The notes beneath the pieces are model-generated. The model searched no databases. It saw only the letters and a list, made by a program, of their open reading frames with translations, and had not been told where the DNA came from. This document shows, piece by piece, positions 34,961 to 46,371 of a stretch of DNA of 64,000 nucleotides. The stretch is from Scedosporium boydii. Taxonomy: Eukaryota; Ascomycota; Sordariomycetes; Microascales; Microascaceae. A program made the translations under genes and the position numbers. The stretch covers positions 48,882 to 112,881 of the forward strand of contig NJFT01000130.1 in NCBI GenBank assembly GCA_002221725.1. Direction: 5' to 3'. Every line of letters begins with the position of its first letter. Positions within the stretch are counted from its first letter, which is position 1.

Positions 34961-37900
34961 GGTAGATGTGGTCGAGCGAGATGTTTCGAGCCCAAACACA
35001 CACAAGTCCTCAAACAAAGTTCGACTCTGGAGCAGGATCCTAATGGTGAAAGGCGAATGGGAAACTAAATATGCGGTAGTTGTCGCTTGTTCCCTTTGAT
35101 TCAGATACCAGATTTCTTAAGCTGAATAGCTTATCCTGAATGATGGAAGAGACAATGTTGACTTGCTGCAGATGGAAAAAGAGAGGACGATCAGCTTCAT
35201 TTATCAATAGAAGTACTGTGGCTAAGTTGCACAAACCCACCTACTCTCTTAGACACTTCCTTGATTAGTAGTATCCGGGAGATGAACCAACAGCACAGCA
35301 CCTTGTTCCTGGCGTGGGATGAAGTGACAAAGGTGGGTTAAGGACAAGGGCCCAAAGCACCTTGATGGGTGGTGAGTGGATGGAAGAGGTAGCCTGAAAG
35401 CGGCCAGCCACAAGCCAAACAGGTGCACCTCGGACGGCCAAGATGGAAGGATTGGGAAGCCGCCGAGCGGGTTCAAGCAAAGATGGGATGGAGATGGAGG
35501 GATGGCAAGCCTCCCAGTACCCTTAGGGCTCTTCCCTTTTCCGCAATATTGGCAAGGCCAAGACTCGTCTCGCGGAATCGGCAGACAACAGGGCTATTGG
35601 GGACCCTTTCGGACGTCTAGATCCCTCGTCGGCCGAGAGAGAACCCCCACACTCGAGTGGTACCCAGCGATCGGGTTTCCGTAAGAGAATGGGTGAAAAT
35701 AGCAAGGATCTGATGTGGGTGGGTTGGCGGGAGACTTTAACAAGTTCAGCAAGAGCGGGCAGGGCGCTCTACACTACAGCTAATACTAACAGTATCTGAC
35801 TTGAGTGGCTTGAAGTGCCAGAACCTCGTCGCAGAACTGGGTAACTGGGCAAGTTGGGTGGAGAGGGCACGAGATGAGACACGGGAGCAGCTGAGAGCCC
35901 CACGATGATGGATGATCGATGCGGGATGACATTCAAGAATAGCCCAATATCTCGTTTGGATCCAAACCCCGGAAATTGGAACAACGATGAAAGAGGTGGG
36001 ATGTAGGGCAAGACGAGGAGGATGGAGCAGTTGAGTATAGTGAGAAGGGAGTATCCAACACACAAAGGCGCTTGGACAGAGAAAGGCGACAAGAGACAAA
36101 GACGTGCAGTTTGAGTTTGCAGTTTGGAGTTTACAGCTTCAAAGAGCAGTTGTACAAAGCAATAGTGTAGATAGACGGAGATAGACGAGGGACACCGAGT
36201 CAAGGTACTTTGCACGTTTTTTGTTCCTTTTGTTTCCCACGTTCCGTCGTTCCTTCCGCACTTTTCTTTTGGTCATAGTTCCCTGTTCCGGGTTGAGTGA
36301 AATTCATAGCGTGTGTGCAAACCCCGACAAGGTCGCAATAACGAGTACCCGGATGGCTCAAAATGGGGGCAAAGAGAAGTGCCCCAGCCAAGACTTGGAA
36401 CTTACGAGGGAACATGGAGCAAGCCCAAACTTGCCCCTCGACCTTTCCACTTTCTATAAACTGCAATACTTGCTCTGCTGCTTCCCGAGTTGATCTCCCC
36501 CGCGTTATATCATTCATTCCTTCCTGTTCGAGGATGCACCGAGCTATTCTCGACGGCCATTTCTCCTCCCCTCCTCGAGAGAGAGCAAACACCCTCTGGC
36601 CTGAGCTGTGGGTGGCTTGGTCAATCTTCCCTGGTCCCGCTGTGGGGTCGTTTCGCGCAGAAAAACGCAGAAAAGCGTGGGCGGGAGTGAGGGACGTGAA
36701 AAAAAGGTCGAAAAGCACCCTGATGGCCTTTTGTCCTTCCTCTTTCCGGCACGGGGCGTCATAACCAGTGATAGAAGGCCTGCTATTGGTCCGCAAATGT
36801 CATGTTCAGTATGTATTTTGTACTCGCTCCACCAGCATTCCAAGTAGATTAAATGGGTACTTTTGCAGTTTGTGGGCGATAGGGTACAATGCGGTACATA
36901 GGTACATGTACAAGTACACTTTCAAGATAACGTGCTCCAAGCCAGGGTCAAATGGTCTGCATATTTGATCAATGTCTCTATTACTCCAAGCTCTGCCACA
37001 CCAAAACCTGCAAGATTGTCTGCTGCGATTATAAATCTTGTATGCTTCCCATTGTGTTTCCCCAGAGCCAGAATCGACTTGGGGAAAAAGGCATAAAATG
37101 GGAGAGATTGTTTGGGAGGAATGGAGCCCACAGAGTTGTAACCCGCAATTGGCAATTGACCCGCGCCGGATCATCATCCAGCCCTTCCATATTGCAACTC
37201 CGACCCTCAATTCGAAAGACTTGGCATACCTGATTATCCTTTCAGCATTCTCGATATGAGAATAGAGGATATACAGTATCTCCAATATCAGGAATGATGC
37301 TTGGTTCCGGCAGTTCGTTCTCGAATTCGTCATTAGCTGCATGCTGATTTCTAAAACACGTCAGGCAGCTGGCCCATGTCGTCGTCGAGCCTCGAACCAC
37401 CCAAGACATCTGAGAATCATCGATCCATCCATGATCTGTCTGGTTCAGATGACTTTATCACGTGAATTTCATTCAACATCGCTTGCAGCCAGCATTCTAG
37501 ACCTTATCTGATCCCAGGCTCGGGGAGTTCAGTCTGGTTACGCAACTGAACATGATTGATGATTTCCACAGCTGTGGCACCAGAACATGAGCAACTGTCA
37601 CTGTTGGACGGATTTAACATCCGCTCACAGGCCAACCGGCGCGTGCATTATTCGAGTCGGGTTTCGTGGGATCTTCCTCTCCGTGACCCGGATCGTGGCT
37701 ACGGCAGACCGCGGTAGCTTATCCAATGGAAGCCATGATCTACGACTTTGGCCATTTCCCTACGACCTACTGTCTCTGCTTCATTTAAATATTTGAGAAG
37801 AAAGAGTTGGTGACGGACCGCATATGATATGTGGCCTCTGCTCAATGCTCGTAAGTAAATGTGCATTCCTTTCCAGCGAAGGATAGACGATGAGGTGGTA

Positions 37901-38045
37901 ACCCAGTTTGCAAACGTTTCTTTTAACACCATTTCGAAGTCCAATATCACATTAGGAGGAGTGCAATTTCTAACAATTTAGGAATCCCTTGTCGAGTTCT
38001 ATTCAATGATGATTTCGCGTGTCAGCCGAGCTATATTCAAACTCT
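34961..38045. other. Intergenic upstream of the ZIP gene
   Basis: About 3.1 kb with no supported gene. A Zap1-type zinc-response element is only weakly suggested: ACCTTGATGGG at 35359-35369 matches nine of eleven positions of ACCTTNAAGGT, about 400 bases before the ZIP start. A GTAC-rich palindromic patch lies at 36890-36918. Minus-strand frames of 198 and 178 codons (36200-36796, 36806-37342) show no domain. Confidence 0.45.
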
Positions 38046-38081
<36 letters not shown>

Positions 38082-38110
38082 TCTCTCTCTTTTCTCTCTC
38101 TCTCTCACAC
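38046..38110 (+). repeat. TC microsatellite
   Basis: (TC)n of about 60 bases with single G and TTT interruptions, ending in CACACACA. Confidence 0.95.
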
Positions 38111-38618
38111 ACATGCTAAAGAGGGAAGGGGTTTGCCCACACCTAAGTTGCTAGTATTAATCCCTTCCGGTGCTCTTGAGGCTTCAGTATCACTCCGTAA
38201 CACCGTCTTACAGTATATGCCATTATTGGATCGGGATTTCGATGCAAATCATGGTGTGCGGTTGGTGTAGCCAAAGTCGACTTCTCTAAGTCGAGTCGAA
38301 ACCTGCTGCCGCTCTGCAGCAGAAAGGACACTCCTCCACTCCTCCCAAACCGCAGTTCCCGTCCTGCTCCCGACCCAGCGACTTCCTGTCCTTCAATTGC
38401 TACCTTCCTCATGACTGGACTCCATGCACGTGCACTCAACTGTGACCATGTACTCTGTGACACCTGTGAATCGCTCTTACAGTGTCTGGAGAAGCGAAAA
38501 ATGATGGTATTGTTTATATACGCAGGATATATTTTCAAATAACTTCATCTTTGCAGAGAAAAAGAAAAAACATTCAGAACACAGAACCTGCAAACGCTTG
38601 ACGCGTTAAATCAGAACA

Positions 38619-39504
38619 ATGGCGGATCCCTCTATCATCCGACGGTTTGAAGACATTCTTGATCCATTTTGTGAGCTCGATCACACAAAGTTCACAACAG
38701 ACAAGCTTCTCCCTTTCTCTATCTACCTTATCCCGCAGAATATCCTACCTGCCAATCCCCAACCCATCGATGATTCTCTCCTCCAGAATCTCCTATCCAA
38801 AGCTCGAGAAATCGGTAGACGTATGATGCTTCCGTCCCTCCCTGACAACTTCCTATACCCACCACAACGCAATCGCCCCTTCCCTTCTTTTAGGCCCTAC
38901 TCGCCCCGTGAGTGGGCTGGCCGCTTCAACGATACGCTCTCCTGTATCGCCAAGGTGGATGACCCTTCAATGGAGAGGGACCTACGCGGTGTAGACCCAC
39001 CAGCCCTCCCGTACCAGCCTGACTATAGCAATGAATTTAACCGCTATCTTTCCCGTGGGCAGAGGGCTAGGCTGTTGCGAGGCGGAAAGCTGCAGTATTC
39101 TTTTCAGGCGGGCTCGTTTCCTCTCTGGGGGGCTGAGACGTTCCTCCGGTCTGGTATCTACCAAGGGGTCACTGTCGCTGATTGGGCCGTTGATGGCGAC
39201 ATCTCAGAGGAGCATATCTCGAGGAGTGAGCTCCTTTGCAGTGTTGTACTGCTTTCCAGGCAGTACTGCGAGCCTTACTCTATCCTATCCGAGCAGTCTA
39301 GCGACCCTCCTGACCAAGACCAATTGCCACCTCCTGTAAGTCTCTCCTGTGTGGGAACGATGAAAATGAAGATATGCAAAGACATATGATCCACAGCTAA
39401 TGCCATCTATCTGCTCCTACGCATGCTAGGTTACTGTTATTACATTTACGAACTCGGTGGGTCAGGGTTCTCCAGGCCTGGTTCTCCGACGACACGGACA
39501 GTGA
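38619..39504 (+). CDS. Orphan hypothetical protein, uncertain 3' end
   Basis: Model: exons 38619..39335 and 39430..39504, 263 aa. I do not recognise the family. Exon 1 is a clean 239-codon frame starting MADPSIIRRFEDILDPF, with evenly mixed, globular composition and no signal peptide or membrane segment. The intron has a canonical GTAAGT donor, a GCTAAT branch site and a TAG acceptor. The spliced frame stops after 24 codons. However, another frame stays open from 39431 to 39718 and looks coding-like (RVLQAWFSDDTDSDTLPLNLSLRFQIPIDDFVG...). Reaching it needs a non-canonical donor or a one-base frame correction, so the gene may be a frameshifted copy or the splicing more complex. It sits between the ZIP transporter promoter region and the GMC oxidase gene. 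Confidence 0.5.
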
Positions 39505-40818
39505 TACGCTGCCTTTGAATCTCAGCCTTCGATTTCAAATCCCCATCGACGACTTCGTTGGTTCCGACCCCCGTTCTACTGAGAATTGGCAATCTATCGT
39601 CAAGTGGTTGATGTTCCAGGGCATCCCTGATCGAGGTATTAGCGACTCTGGAGGCTCTTCGCCTAAAGTCCTTACTGTACGAGAGTCTCAGACCCGCGTA
39701 CCATCTGGCCAAGGTTGAACGTTGTCTGCGTCAATTGAAGGATAGGCTGAGGGCTTTTGTTTTCTTTTCTTCTTTTTAACTACCTTGCGAGGACAAAACT
39801 TAGGGTTCTATTCTTTGGTGATTTGCTAAGTAGCCTCGTCTTGGGGCTGATTTAGTGGTAAAATGATCAATGGCTTCCCTCTCGAGTACTATCTGAAAAA
39901 AAAGTCCCCGAGTCTCTGACGAAGCGTGTGTCCGAAGACCGGCGCCGATGGTGGGGCCACACGGCAAGATCCGATCCGCGGATCGAACAATGCGTCCGAC
40001 TCCGACTCGGTCCTAGATGGCCCGATCCTCCTTCATTGACATATACGAAACAGCCGGTTATAGACTATTAGACCTTTTCTCCATCCAAGTGACACGACTA
40101 GATGAAGCTCACCCTGCCTTCATTCACGCTCTGTCCATGAGCTGCCCCAGACCCCGCACAAACATTTCGATCCCGGGAGATTGAACCCGTCTCGCTGCTG
40201 CGGGGAATGCGAAGCTGTAAGCTTATGTTTTGGATCCGGTGCTGATGTTGATATTAATTGATCTCGGGAATAAAGAATCTCGCATAACCCCCTTTCGCCC
40301 TACCCCTCCATAAACAGGCAAAAGGTAAAATCATCAGACCGCCCCTCTCCACATCTCTCCACACCAGCCACTTAACGATATTATTATATTATACCGACAT
40401 GAGAAACCCGGGACAAGAAATTATTGGTTGGAGAGGATCTGTTTCGAGCGGGATGGGGTACACACAGCTGCCGCTCATCAAGCCCGCCGAACTTGGATAT
40501 TGTGACTTGATGATATTAGGAATTTAGGATCAGTCGAGGGAGGCATTCAGCCACAATTGCGCTTGCGGGAGTCAAGGTCTCAAGCTGACTTGCACGCTAT
40601 TCCGATTTTTGATTTATTTCGATGTTGCAAGGGTTGCGATCCCTCGGGAGTGTACCCCGCCTCCGAGAGAAGGTGTCAGAGATGGCATGTTATAAACTGA
40701 GAGTCGACATGGCTCTCTTTCCCTTCTAAGTGAGAAGTAGGAGATCTGCTCGCCGGTTCTCAATCCACCGATTCTTTCGGACGCAGCAGGCCCCCAAAGA
40801 CTTTTGGTTCTTGACGAA
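39505..40818. other. Intergenic, possible remnant coding tail then GMC promoter
   Basis: 39505-39718 may be the out-of-frame tail of the preceding gene. The rest shows no gene. Confidence 0.4.
40691..40696 (+). promoter_or_regulatory. TATA box candidate of the GMC oxidoreductase gene
   Basis: TATAAA lies 123 bases before the ATG at 40819, in a plausible core-promoter position. Confidence 0.35.
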
Positions 40819-43069
40819 ATGGCTCCCACTAGCTCCCAAATGATGACACTCCGCGGACTCCTCGCCAGCGTCCTGGTTTCGGCGTCGCTGATTAGCCTCG
40901 CCGTCGCCCGCCCTACTCATGCGCACAGCGCGCTCGTCAAGCGCCAGGATGAGATTTACGAGGAATATGACTTTATTGTCGTCGGGGCTGGGACGGCGGG
41001 ACTTACTGTTGCGGATCGTCTGAGTGAGGAGGGAAAATGTTAGTCTCAACTTTTCCGACCAAGGTTTCCCACACTTTCTCTCTCTCTCTCCAAAGCCTAA
41101 CTGGGGCTTGTGCTATAGACACCGTCCTCTGCATCGAATACGGCTACCTCGACTCCTCAACAACTATAACCGCAATCGGCCCCGGTCCCCGCCGCGACAC
41201 ACTCCCCTCCGCCACCCGCTACTACAACATAACCTCCATCCCGCAACCGGGCCTCGCCAACGGCCGCAAACCTGCTATGGCCGGCGCTGTCGTCGGAGGC
41301 AGCTCGGCCGTCAACGGCATGTTTTTCGACCGCGGCTCGGCCGAGGACTACGACACGTGGTTCCGCGTGGCCGGGGACGAGTGGCAGGATGAATTTGAGG
41401 CGGAATGGGGGTGGGAGAATATTCTGCCGTATTTTAAGAAGAGCGTTACGTTTCATCCGCCCACGGAGGAGGAGGTTGAGGCATATGGGATGACGTACGA
41501 TGTGGAGGGGGCTTATGGGGGGAGCGCGGGGATTCATTCGAGTTATGCGCCATATCAGTGGGATGTTCAGCGTAAGTAGGGACGGGCTGGCAGATATAAA
41601 CAGCTTCGTGTCGGGTAGAAGCATGCTGACTTTCTCCCTCTCTCTCTGTAGAGCACATCTGGGAGGGCTTCAAACACATCGACGGCGTCGACTTCCCAAT
41701 CGAAGGAGCAGACGGCCACGCAGTCGGCGTCTTCTGGTGCCCCAACTCCATCGACCCCTCCACCCGCACGCGCTCCTACTCCAAGATAGGTCATTACGAC
41801 ACACCCGACGGCCCAGCCTATCGCCAGAACTTCCACCTCCTCACCGGCCACCGCGTCACCCAAGTTCTCCTCGAAGAGGCCGAGGACGATGACGGAAACA
41901 CCGTGTGGGACGCCACGGGCGTGATGTTTACGCCGCGCGATGGGCCCATGCCTAGTTCGGCTTGGAGGGTTAAGGCGAGGAAGGAGGTCGTGGTTTCAGC
42001 GGGGGCGTTGCATTCGCCGCAGGTTTTGGAGAGGAGTGGGATTGGGGGAAGGGATATTTTAGAGGCTGCGGGAGTTACGCCGAAGGTTGTTCTGCCGGGT
42101 GTTGGGTGGAATTTCCAGGATCATCCGAACTATGGGATGTCCTTTAGATGTGTGTTACTAGCCCACAGCCCCTCAGTGCCGTTGCGAGTAGAATATCACT
42201 GACAAAGAGCGAACCCAGGGACCAAGGAGGACCTCGGACCAACCCCCGAAAACTTCAACCAAGACGAAAACTTCACCGCCTGGGCCGACGAACTCTGGGC
42301 CGCCAACCAAACGGGCCCTCACGCCGCCTACGTCAACAGCGGCGCCTTCCTCCCTCTCTCCGTCCTAACGCCCGACTACGCCGACATCGCCTCGGCCATC
42401 GCCGCGCAGAAGGCCGAAGACCACCTCCCCGAGGGTCTCGACCCGACCATCTACGCGGGCTACCAGCAACAGCTCAAGGTGCTCTCGCAGACGTATAATT
42501 CGACTGGGACGGCGATACTAGAACTTCCCTTTTCGGGACGCTCGAGTTTTACTCTTGTGAATCTGCATGAGCTGAGTCGCGGGTCTGTGCATATCTCGCC
42601 TGATGATGATGGGACGACGGATACGGGGCGGGGCGACGTCGAGCCTGTGGTGGATTACCGCACCCTTGTTAATCCCATCGATAACGAAGTCAACGCCATC
42701 TTCGTCGCTTTTGTGCGCCGCTTCTTCGCGTCGGAGTATCTCGTCGAGAACCTCGCACCTGTCGAACTCACCCCCGGCGTAGAGGACTACCCCGATGGAT
42801 CGGAGGAGCTGGACGGCTGGTTGAGGAGGGTGTTGAGTCCGAGTACGGGACATCCCGTGGGGACGTGTTCTCTGGCGCCGCTGGAGCTGGGAGGAGTGGT
42901 TGGGCCGGATTTGAGGGTTTATGGGACGAGGAGGCTGAGCGTTGCGGATAATTCGGTTATGCCGCTTATTCCGGGGACGCATACTAGTTCGACTGCGTAT
43001 GCTATTGGTGAGAAGGCTGCTGATTTGATCAAGAGGAGGGCGGGTTGGTGGGATGATGCTGAGGAGTAA
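40819..43069 (+). CDS. Secreted GMC-family FAD oxidoreductase
   Basis: Exons 40819..41038, 41119..41571, 41652..42149 and 42219..43069 encode 673 aa; introns 80, 80 and 69 nt, all phase 1. A signal peptide (LLASVLVSASLISLAVA) and a Kex2-like KR site (residue ~42) indicate secretion. The FAD-binding GAGTAG is at 56-61 (DFIVVGAGTAGLTVADRL). The second GMC element AGAVVGGSSAVNGMFFDRG and the signature SAGALHSPQVLERSGIG follow. The catalytic pair is His 602 (STGHPVGTCS) and His 645 (PGTHTSSTAYAIGEKAADLI), the His/His form. This suits glucose-methanol-choline oxidases or dehydrogenases acting on alcohols, sugars or aryl alcohols; the substrate cannot be read from sequence. Introns 1 and 2 contain CT repeats. 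An alternative start at 40840 shortens the protein by seven residues. Exons alternate C-rich and G-rich codon blocks. Confidence 0.92.
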
Positions 43070-43606
43070 GAAGAATCCGGCTGAGGGAACCCGATGCAAA
43101 GAATCCATCGAGGGTGGAAAGCTCACTGTTATCCTGCTTGACTGGCCAGGTTATCGTGTCTGCTACCTCGCAGTGGTGATGATGACTGAGAGTGGTGCAA
43201 AGGCATTGGGACTTGAAGGGTTTGAGGGTTTACTTCTTGTACATCTTAATATCCTGCTATGTTATTGTTACGAGAAACAAATGGGAAGTGCGGTTGTGGC
43301 GATCTGCCCAAAGGGTCTCCAGGGGATTCTTTCCCTCGAGATGTGCGCCAATATCCCCCAAGTGCTGTCCTTCGCAGATATATATACGGATGAGCTCATG
43401 GAAAGTTAGTGTTGCTGGTAAGTCCGGAACAAATCTTTAGGGTATATCTACTTTTGAGAAACTATTCTTCAGTCTGTGTGCGGTTAATTTCATGTTAAGT
43501 GGACACAGCACAATGCATCCGCCTGCCATTCCATACCGAACCATGCAATGCAATGCAGTCCCAACCCATAGGTCCAAAAGAAAAACAAACCAAAAGCCCC
43601 TTTGAA
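43070..43606. other. Intergenic between convergent GMC and ESCO-like genes
   Basis: No gene seen. In particular the minus strand here does not encode an acetyltransferase domain that could complete the neighbouring ESCO-like gene. Confidence 0.5.
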
Positions 43607-44620
43607 TCAGTCACACAACAACCCCCGTTTTCCCTTCCCCTTCCCCCTCTTCACTTCCCCAGCCAACCACGCACCTCCTCCCTCCCCGGTAACCCTCGCG
43701 TGCCGCACCTGGTGAAGCTTCACGTCGGCCGGGTGGAGGGGATTATAGACCGTATCGCAGAGCTTGCATTCCTTAAAGGGGAGCTTCGTCGATAGGTTTA
43801 GTGTTGTTTGGACTTTGCGGGTGGCGGTTGTTGATTGCTTCGCTGATGACGACTGCGCTCCCGGTTTGGATGGTGTAGAAGATGAAGAAGCTGTTGCTGC
43901 GTTGAGGTAGAATTGGTAGGGCATCGTGTAGGCCGGTATTGTTGCTTCGGCGTCTTGTTGTGAGGTCTTAGAAGTGGGATTGTTTTGTGGCGGCAGTTTG
44001 TTTTCGGATTCGGACGGGGCGGCTTCTGGTATCGGCTTCCTTTGTCTCTTGACCACTTCTCCTTTACTCAAGCTCGGAGTCGTCTTACTCCTGTCTATCC
44101 TCGGCTTGAAAAATTTGTCCAGAGTCACCCGCTTCTCATCATCTACGTCTTTCTCCTCCTCCTCCTGCTCCCCCGCAATAGGCAAAAGCGAAGGCCGAAT
44201 CTTCAATCGCCTCGGACTCGTCCACCGCCTCACAGAAGGCGGTGATGAAGGAGGCGACATCCCAACCACCTCTTTTCCCGCGATGGGATCCGACCATAGC
44301 AGTCCGCTGCTACTCTGCGCGACCGAGGAACGCGGCGACGAACTCCCGGCGGCGGAGAAATACCCATCGATAGCTGGCTGCCCGGCTCCCGCCATCTTCT
44401 TCGGCGCTGTCGAAGGCGGTAACAGTAACGGCAACTCCTCCTCGATAATAGCAATAGTAGCCACAGGAGCAGAAGAGCCTCGTCTGGGCTCGCTCTTCCG
44501 CCGCTTAGCGGGTGGCTGCTCCGTCGCGCCCGCGGCCAGAGATGACGAGTTTCGTTTTGAGTAGGTTCGGATTACGCGTCGGTTTGGTGTGCTGCTCTCC
44601 GTGAGAGGGGGAAAGGCCAT
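43607..44620 (-). CDS. Eco1/ESCO-like PIP-box and zinc-finger protein lacking acetyltransferase domain
   Basis: A 337-aa frame. It opens with RVIRTYSKRNSSS and AKRRK, as in Eco1 N-termini. A canonical PCNA-binding box QPAIDGYF is at residues ~79-86 and a second PIP-like TLDKFF lies near 166-171. Near the C-terminus the ESCO zinc finger is clear: TTLNLSTKLPFKECKLCDTVYNPLHPADVKLHQVRH (about 274-309; Cys-Cys-His-His). Full Eco1 proteins continue with an acetyltransferase domain that acetylates cohesin Smc3; here the protein ends 28 residues later with a Gly/Lys tail. It could bind PCNA and a partner without acetylating, or be a truncated gene. An alternative 5' exon (44770..44843) spliced to 44699 by GTTTGT..CACAG is in frame and would add MARVPVNDVSK... 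plus a linker. Confidence 0.72.
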   Translation of the reverse strand: MAFPPLTESSTPNRRVIRTYSKRNSSSLAAGATEQPPAKRRKSEPRRGSSAPVATIAIIEEELPLLLPPSTAPKKMAGAGQPAIDGYFSAAGSSSPRSSVAQSSSGLLWSDPIAGKEVVGMSPPSSPPSVRRWTSPRRLKIRPSLLPIAGEQEEEEKDVDDEKRVTLDKFFKPRIDRSKTTPSLSKGEVVKRQRKPIPEAAPSESENKLPPQNNPTSKTSQQDAEATIPAYTMPYQFYLNAATASSSSTPSKPGAQSSSAKQSTTATRKVQTTLNLSTKLPFKECKLCDTVYNPLHPADVKLHQVRHARVTGEGGGAWLAGEVKRGKGKGKRGLLCD

Positions 44621-44843
44621 CCTAAATGATGGGGGGATGGAGTGGATGTCGCGGTTCCATTGCTTTGGGCGGAGTTTGGGTTCGTCGTGGGGTTTCTTTC
44701 TGTGGTCTTGTTAGTGGTGTATATCCCCCACCAAAGCGACAGTTTTGGAGAGAAGGAGGGAAGACAAACATGATGAATTCGGGAGAGCTGGGCGGTGCGT
44801 CGAGAAGGGATTTCGAAACGTCGTTGACCGGGACGCGGGCCAT

Positions 44844-45357
44844 TGACGGCGGTGCTCTGCAGGAATTGAATCTTGGTTTCGAGGAGGCTTGGCGCGATGC
44901 TCGAGACGCGCTGGATGTTGGTGTAGACTAGTTATGTGTTGACTTATACATCATAGTCTCAAAAAGCTTTCAGAAGGGGGAAAAGAAAAAAAATTGTAAG
45001 CCATACACGAGAATGGCAAAATAGAATCGGAGGGGTTTTCAGAGACAAGGCTGGATAGACATGGAAATAAAGTCATGATGGAGGAGGCTGGGACAAGGAT
45101 GGCGAGAGCGATGCTTGTTTGGCGTGCCAAAGTGCTTTTGACCCACTTGACGGCGCGAAAAGAACGCGTTGAGCGCGTCGCCATCGCGGAGTCACGTGTT
45201 TGGTCGAAGTTGCCAACGGTGCTTCGGACCGTCATCGAGAAACTCATGCCACGCATTCTTCTCAGAAAGGTCCAGTCTCATAGTTACAGAATATCAAATT
45301 GGAACCATGAAACGTCTCTTGAAGTGGATGAAATTAGAATTGGCGGAAATAGTGTTG
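44844..45357. other. Intergenic, VMA12-like 3' region and ESCO-like promoter
   Basis: No supported gene. A poly-A rich patch lies near 44980-44995. Confidence 0.45.
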
Positions 45358-46371
45358 TTACTTGGGTTTATTCCTCCTTCGTAGATTTGTCCCCTCGACG
45401 TCCTCATCCTTTTCCTTCTCAATGATCGTAACCTCCTTCTCCCCCTCTTTCTCGCCCTCATCATCAACCCCTCCACCATCCTTCTCACCCCTCGCAATAA
45501 CCCACGTCTTCACCACCTCCTTCACCTCCCTTACCCTCACCTCCTTGCCCGCCCCCTGCTCCATCCTCCACGCAAACGCCGAATAAACCACCACCTCCGC
45601 AACAGCCACAACGATTGCCCCGGCGAGCGTCAGCAGCACCCTAGCCGGCGTGCTCCACCACCTCGCCACCATCCAGATCGTCGCCGCCACGCCCACTATG
45701 CTCACGAGGAAGTTGAACACGAGCATCAGCTGCCGGTTTACCTCCTTGAAGGCCGCCGCGTCGGACGATTCCGGCCCTGCGATGTCGGCGTCGGTTTTGT
45801 TGTGTGGGCGGTTCACTTCGGCGAAGGCGGTTGCGAGAGCGGCATTGGGGAAGCGCTGGGAGAAGGTCTCGAGGGTGGGGATGGGGTTGAGCATGCGTTC
45901 ATAGGCGCGGGCTTCTTCTTCGCGGCGGAGGCGGGCCATGAGGGCTTTGTATTCGGGGGACTGGGGTATAGTAATGTTAGCAGCAAACCTTAGGGATAGG
46001 AGAGTTACAGAATTGGTACAGAATTGGAGAATAGCTGATGTTGATGCTGCTGATGCTCATGCTCGGAAGGACTCGAGGGGACTCACGGGTTCTGGCTTGG
46101 GTGGGGGTGGTGGGATGTAGACGTAGGATCCTCGCAGGAGTGCTTCTAGAGAATATTTCTTTTTGCTGTCCTCCTTGCCCCGGAGAGCCTTCCAGAGATC
46201 GAGGATCTGGCCGTGGGAGATGGGCTTGCCGACAGCTGGCGATTCCAGATTCGGTTCCTCGTTCTTGGTCGTGTTTTCGTGTTCTGCGGTGGATGCGCCT
46301 GGGAGCGGTAGAGGCTCATCCAGGGTCTCTAGCCCTTCCACTATGGAAGGTGTCATCGTAAGAAGAACCAT
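45358..46371 (-). CDS. VMA12: Vma12/TMEM199-like V-ATPase assembly factor
   Basis: Exons complement(46087..46371, 45358..45960) encode 295 aa with a phase-0 junction at PKPEP|SPEYKALMARLRREEE; the intron is 126 nt. Vma12 works in the endoplasmic reticulum with Vma22 to assemble the V-ATPase V0 sector. Family features: ISHGQILDLWKAL and YSLEALLRGSYVYIPPPPPKPEP in the N-terminal half, the RLRREEEARAYERML helix, then FKEVNRQLMLVFNFLVSIVGVAATIWMVARWW and a second hydrophobic segment (ARVLLTLAGAIVVAVAEVVVYSAF), giving a two-span hairpin. The C-terminus is highly charged and ends KPK, not the KKXX form. Start chosen at MVLLTMTPSIVEG; upstream in-frame sequence is basic and leader-like. It is divergent from COQ1. 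Confidence 0.87.

Noticed and set aside
35359..35369. Zap1-type zinc-response element before the ZIP gene
   Set aside because: Only nine of eleven positions match and one copy is present; kept as a note, not a feature.
36200..37342. Two minus-strand frames of 198 and 178 codons upstream of the ZIP gene
   Set aside because: No conserved motif, no clear splice structure and non-coding-like composition.
40160..40200. GATTGAACCC, reverse complement of a B-box
   Set aside because: The flanking sequence does not fold as a tRNA on the minus strand.
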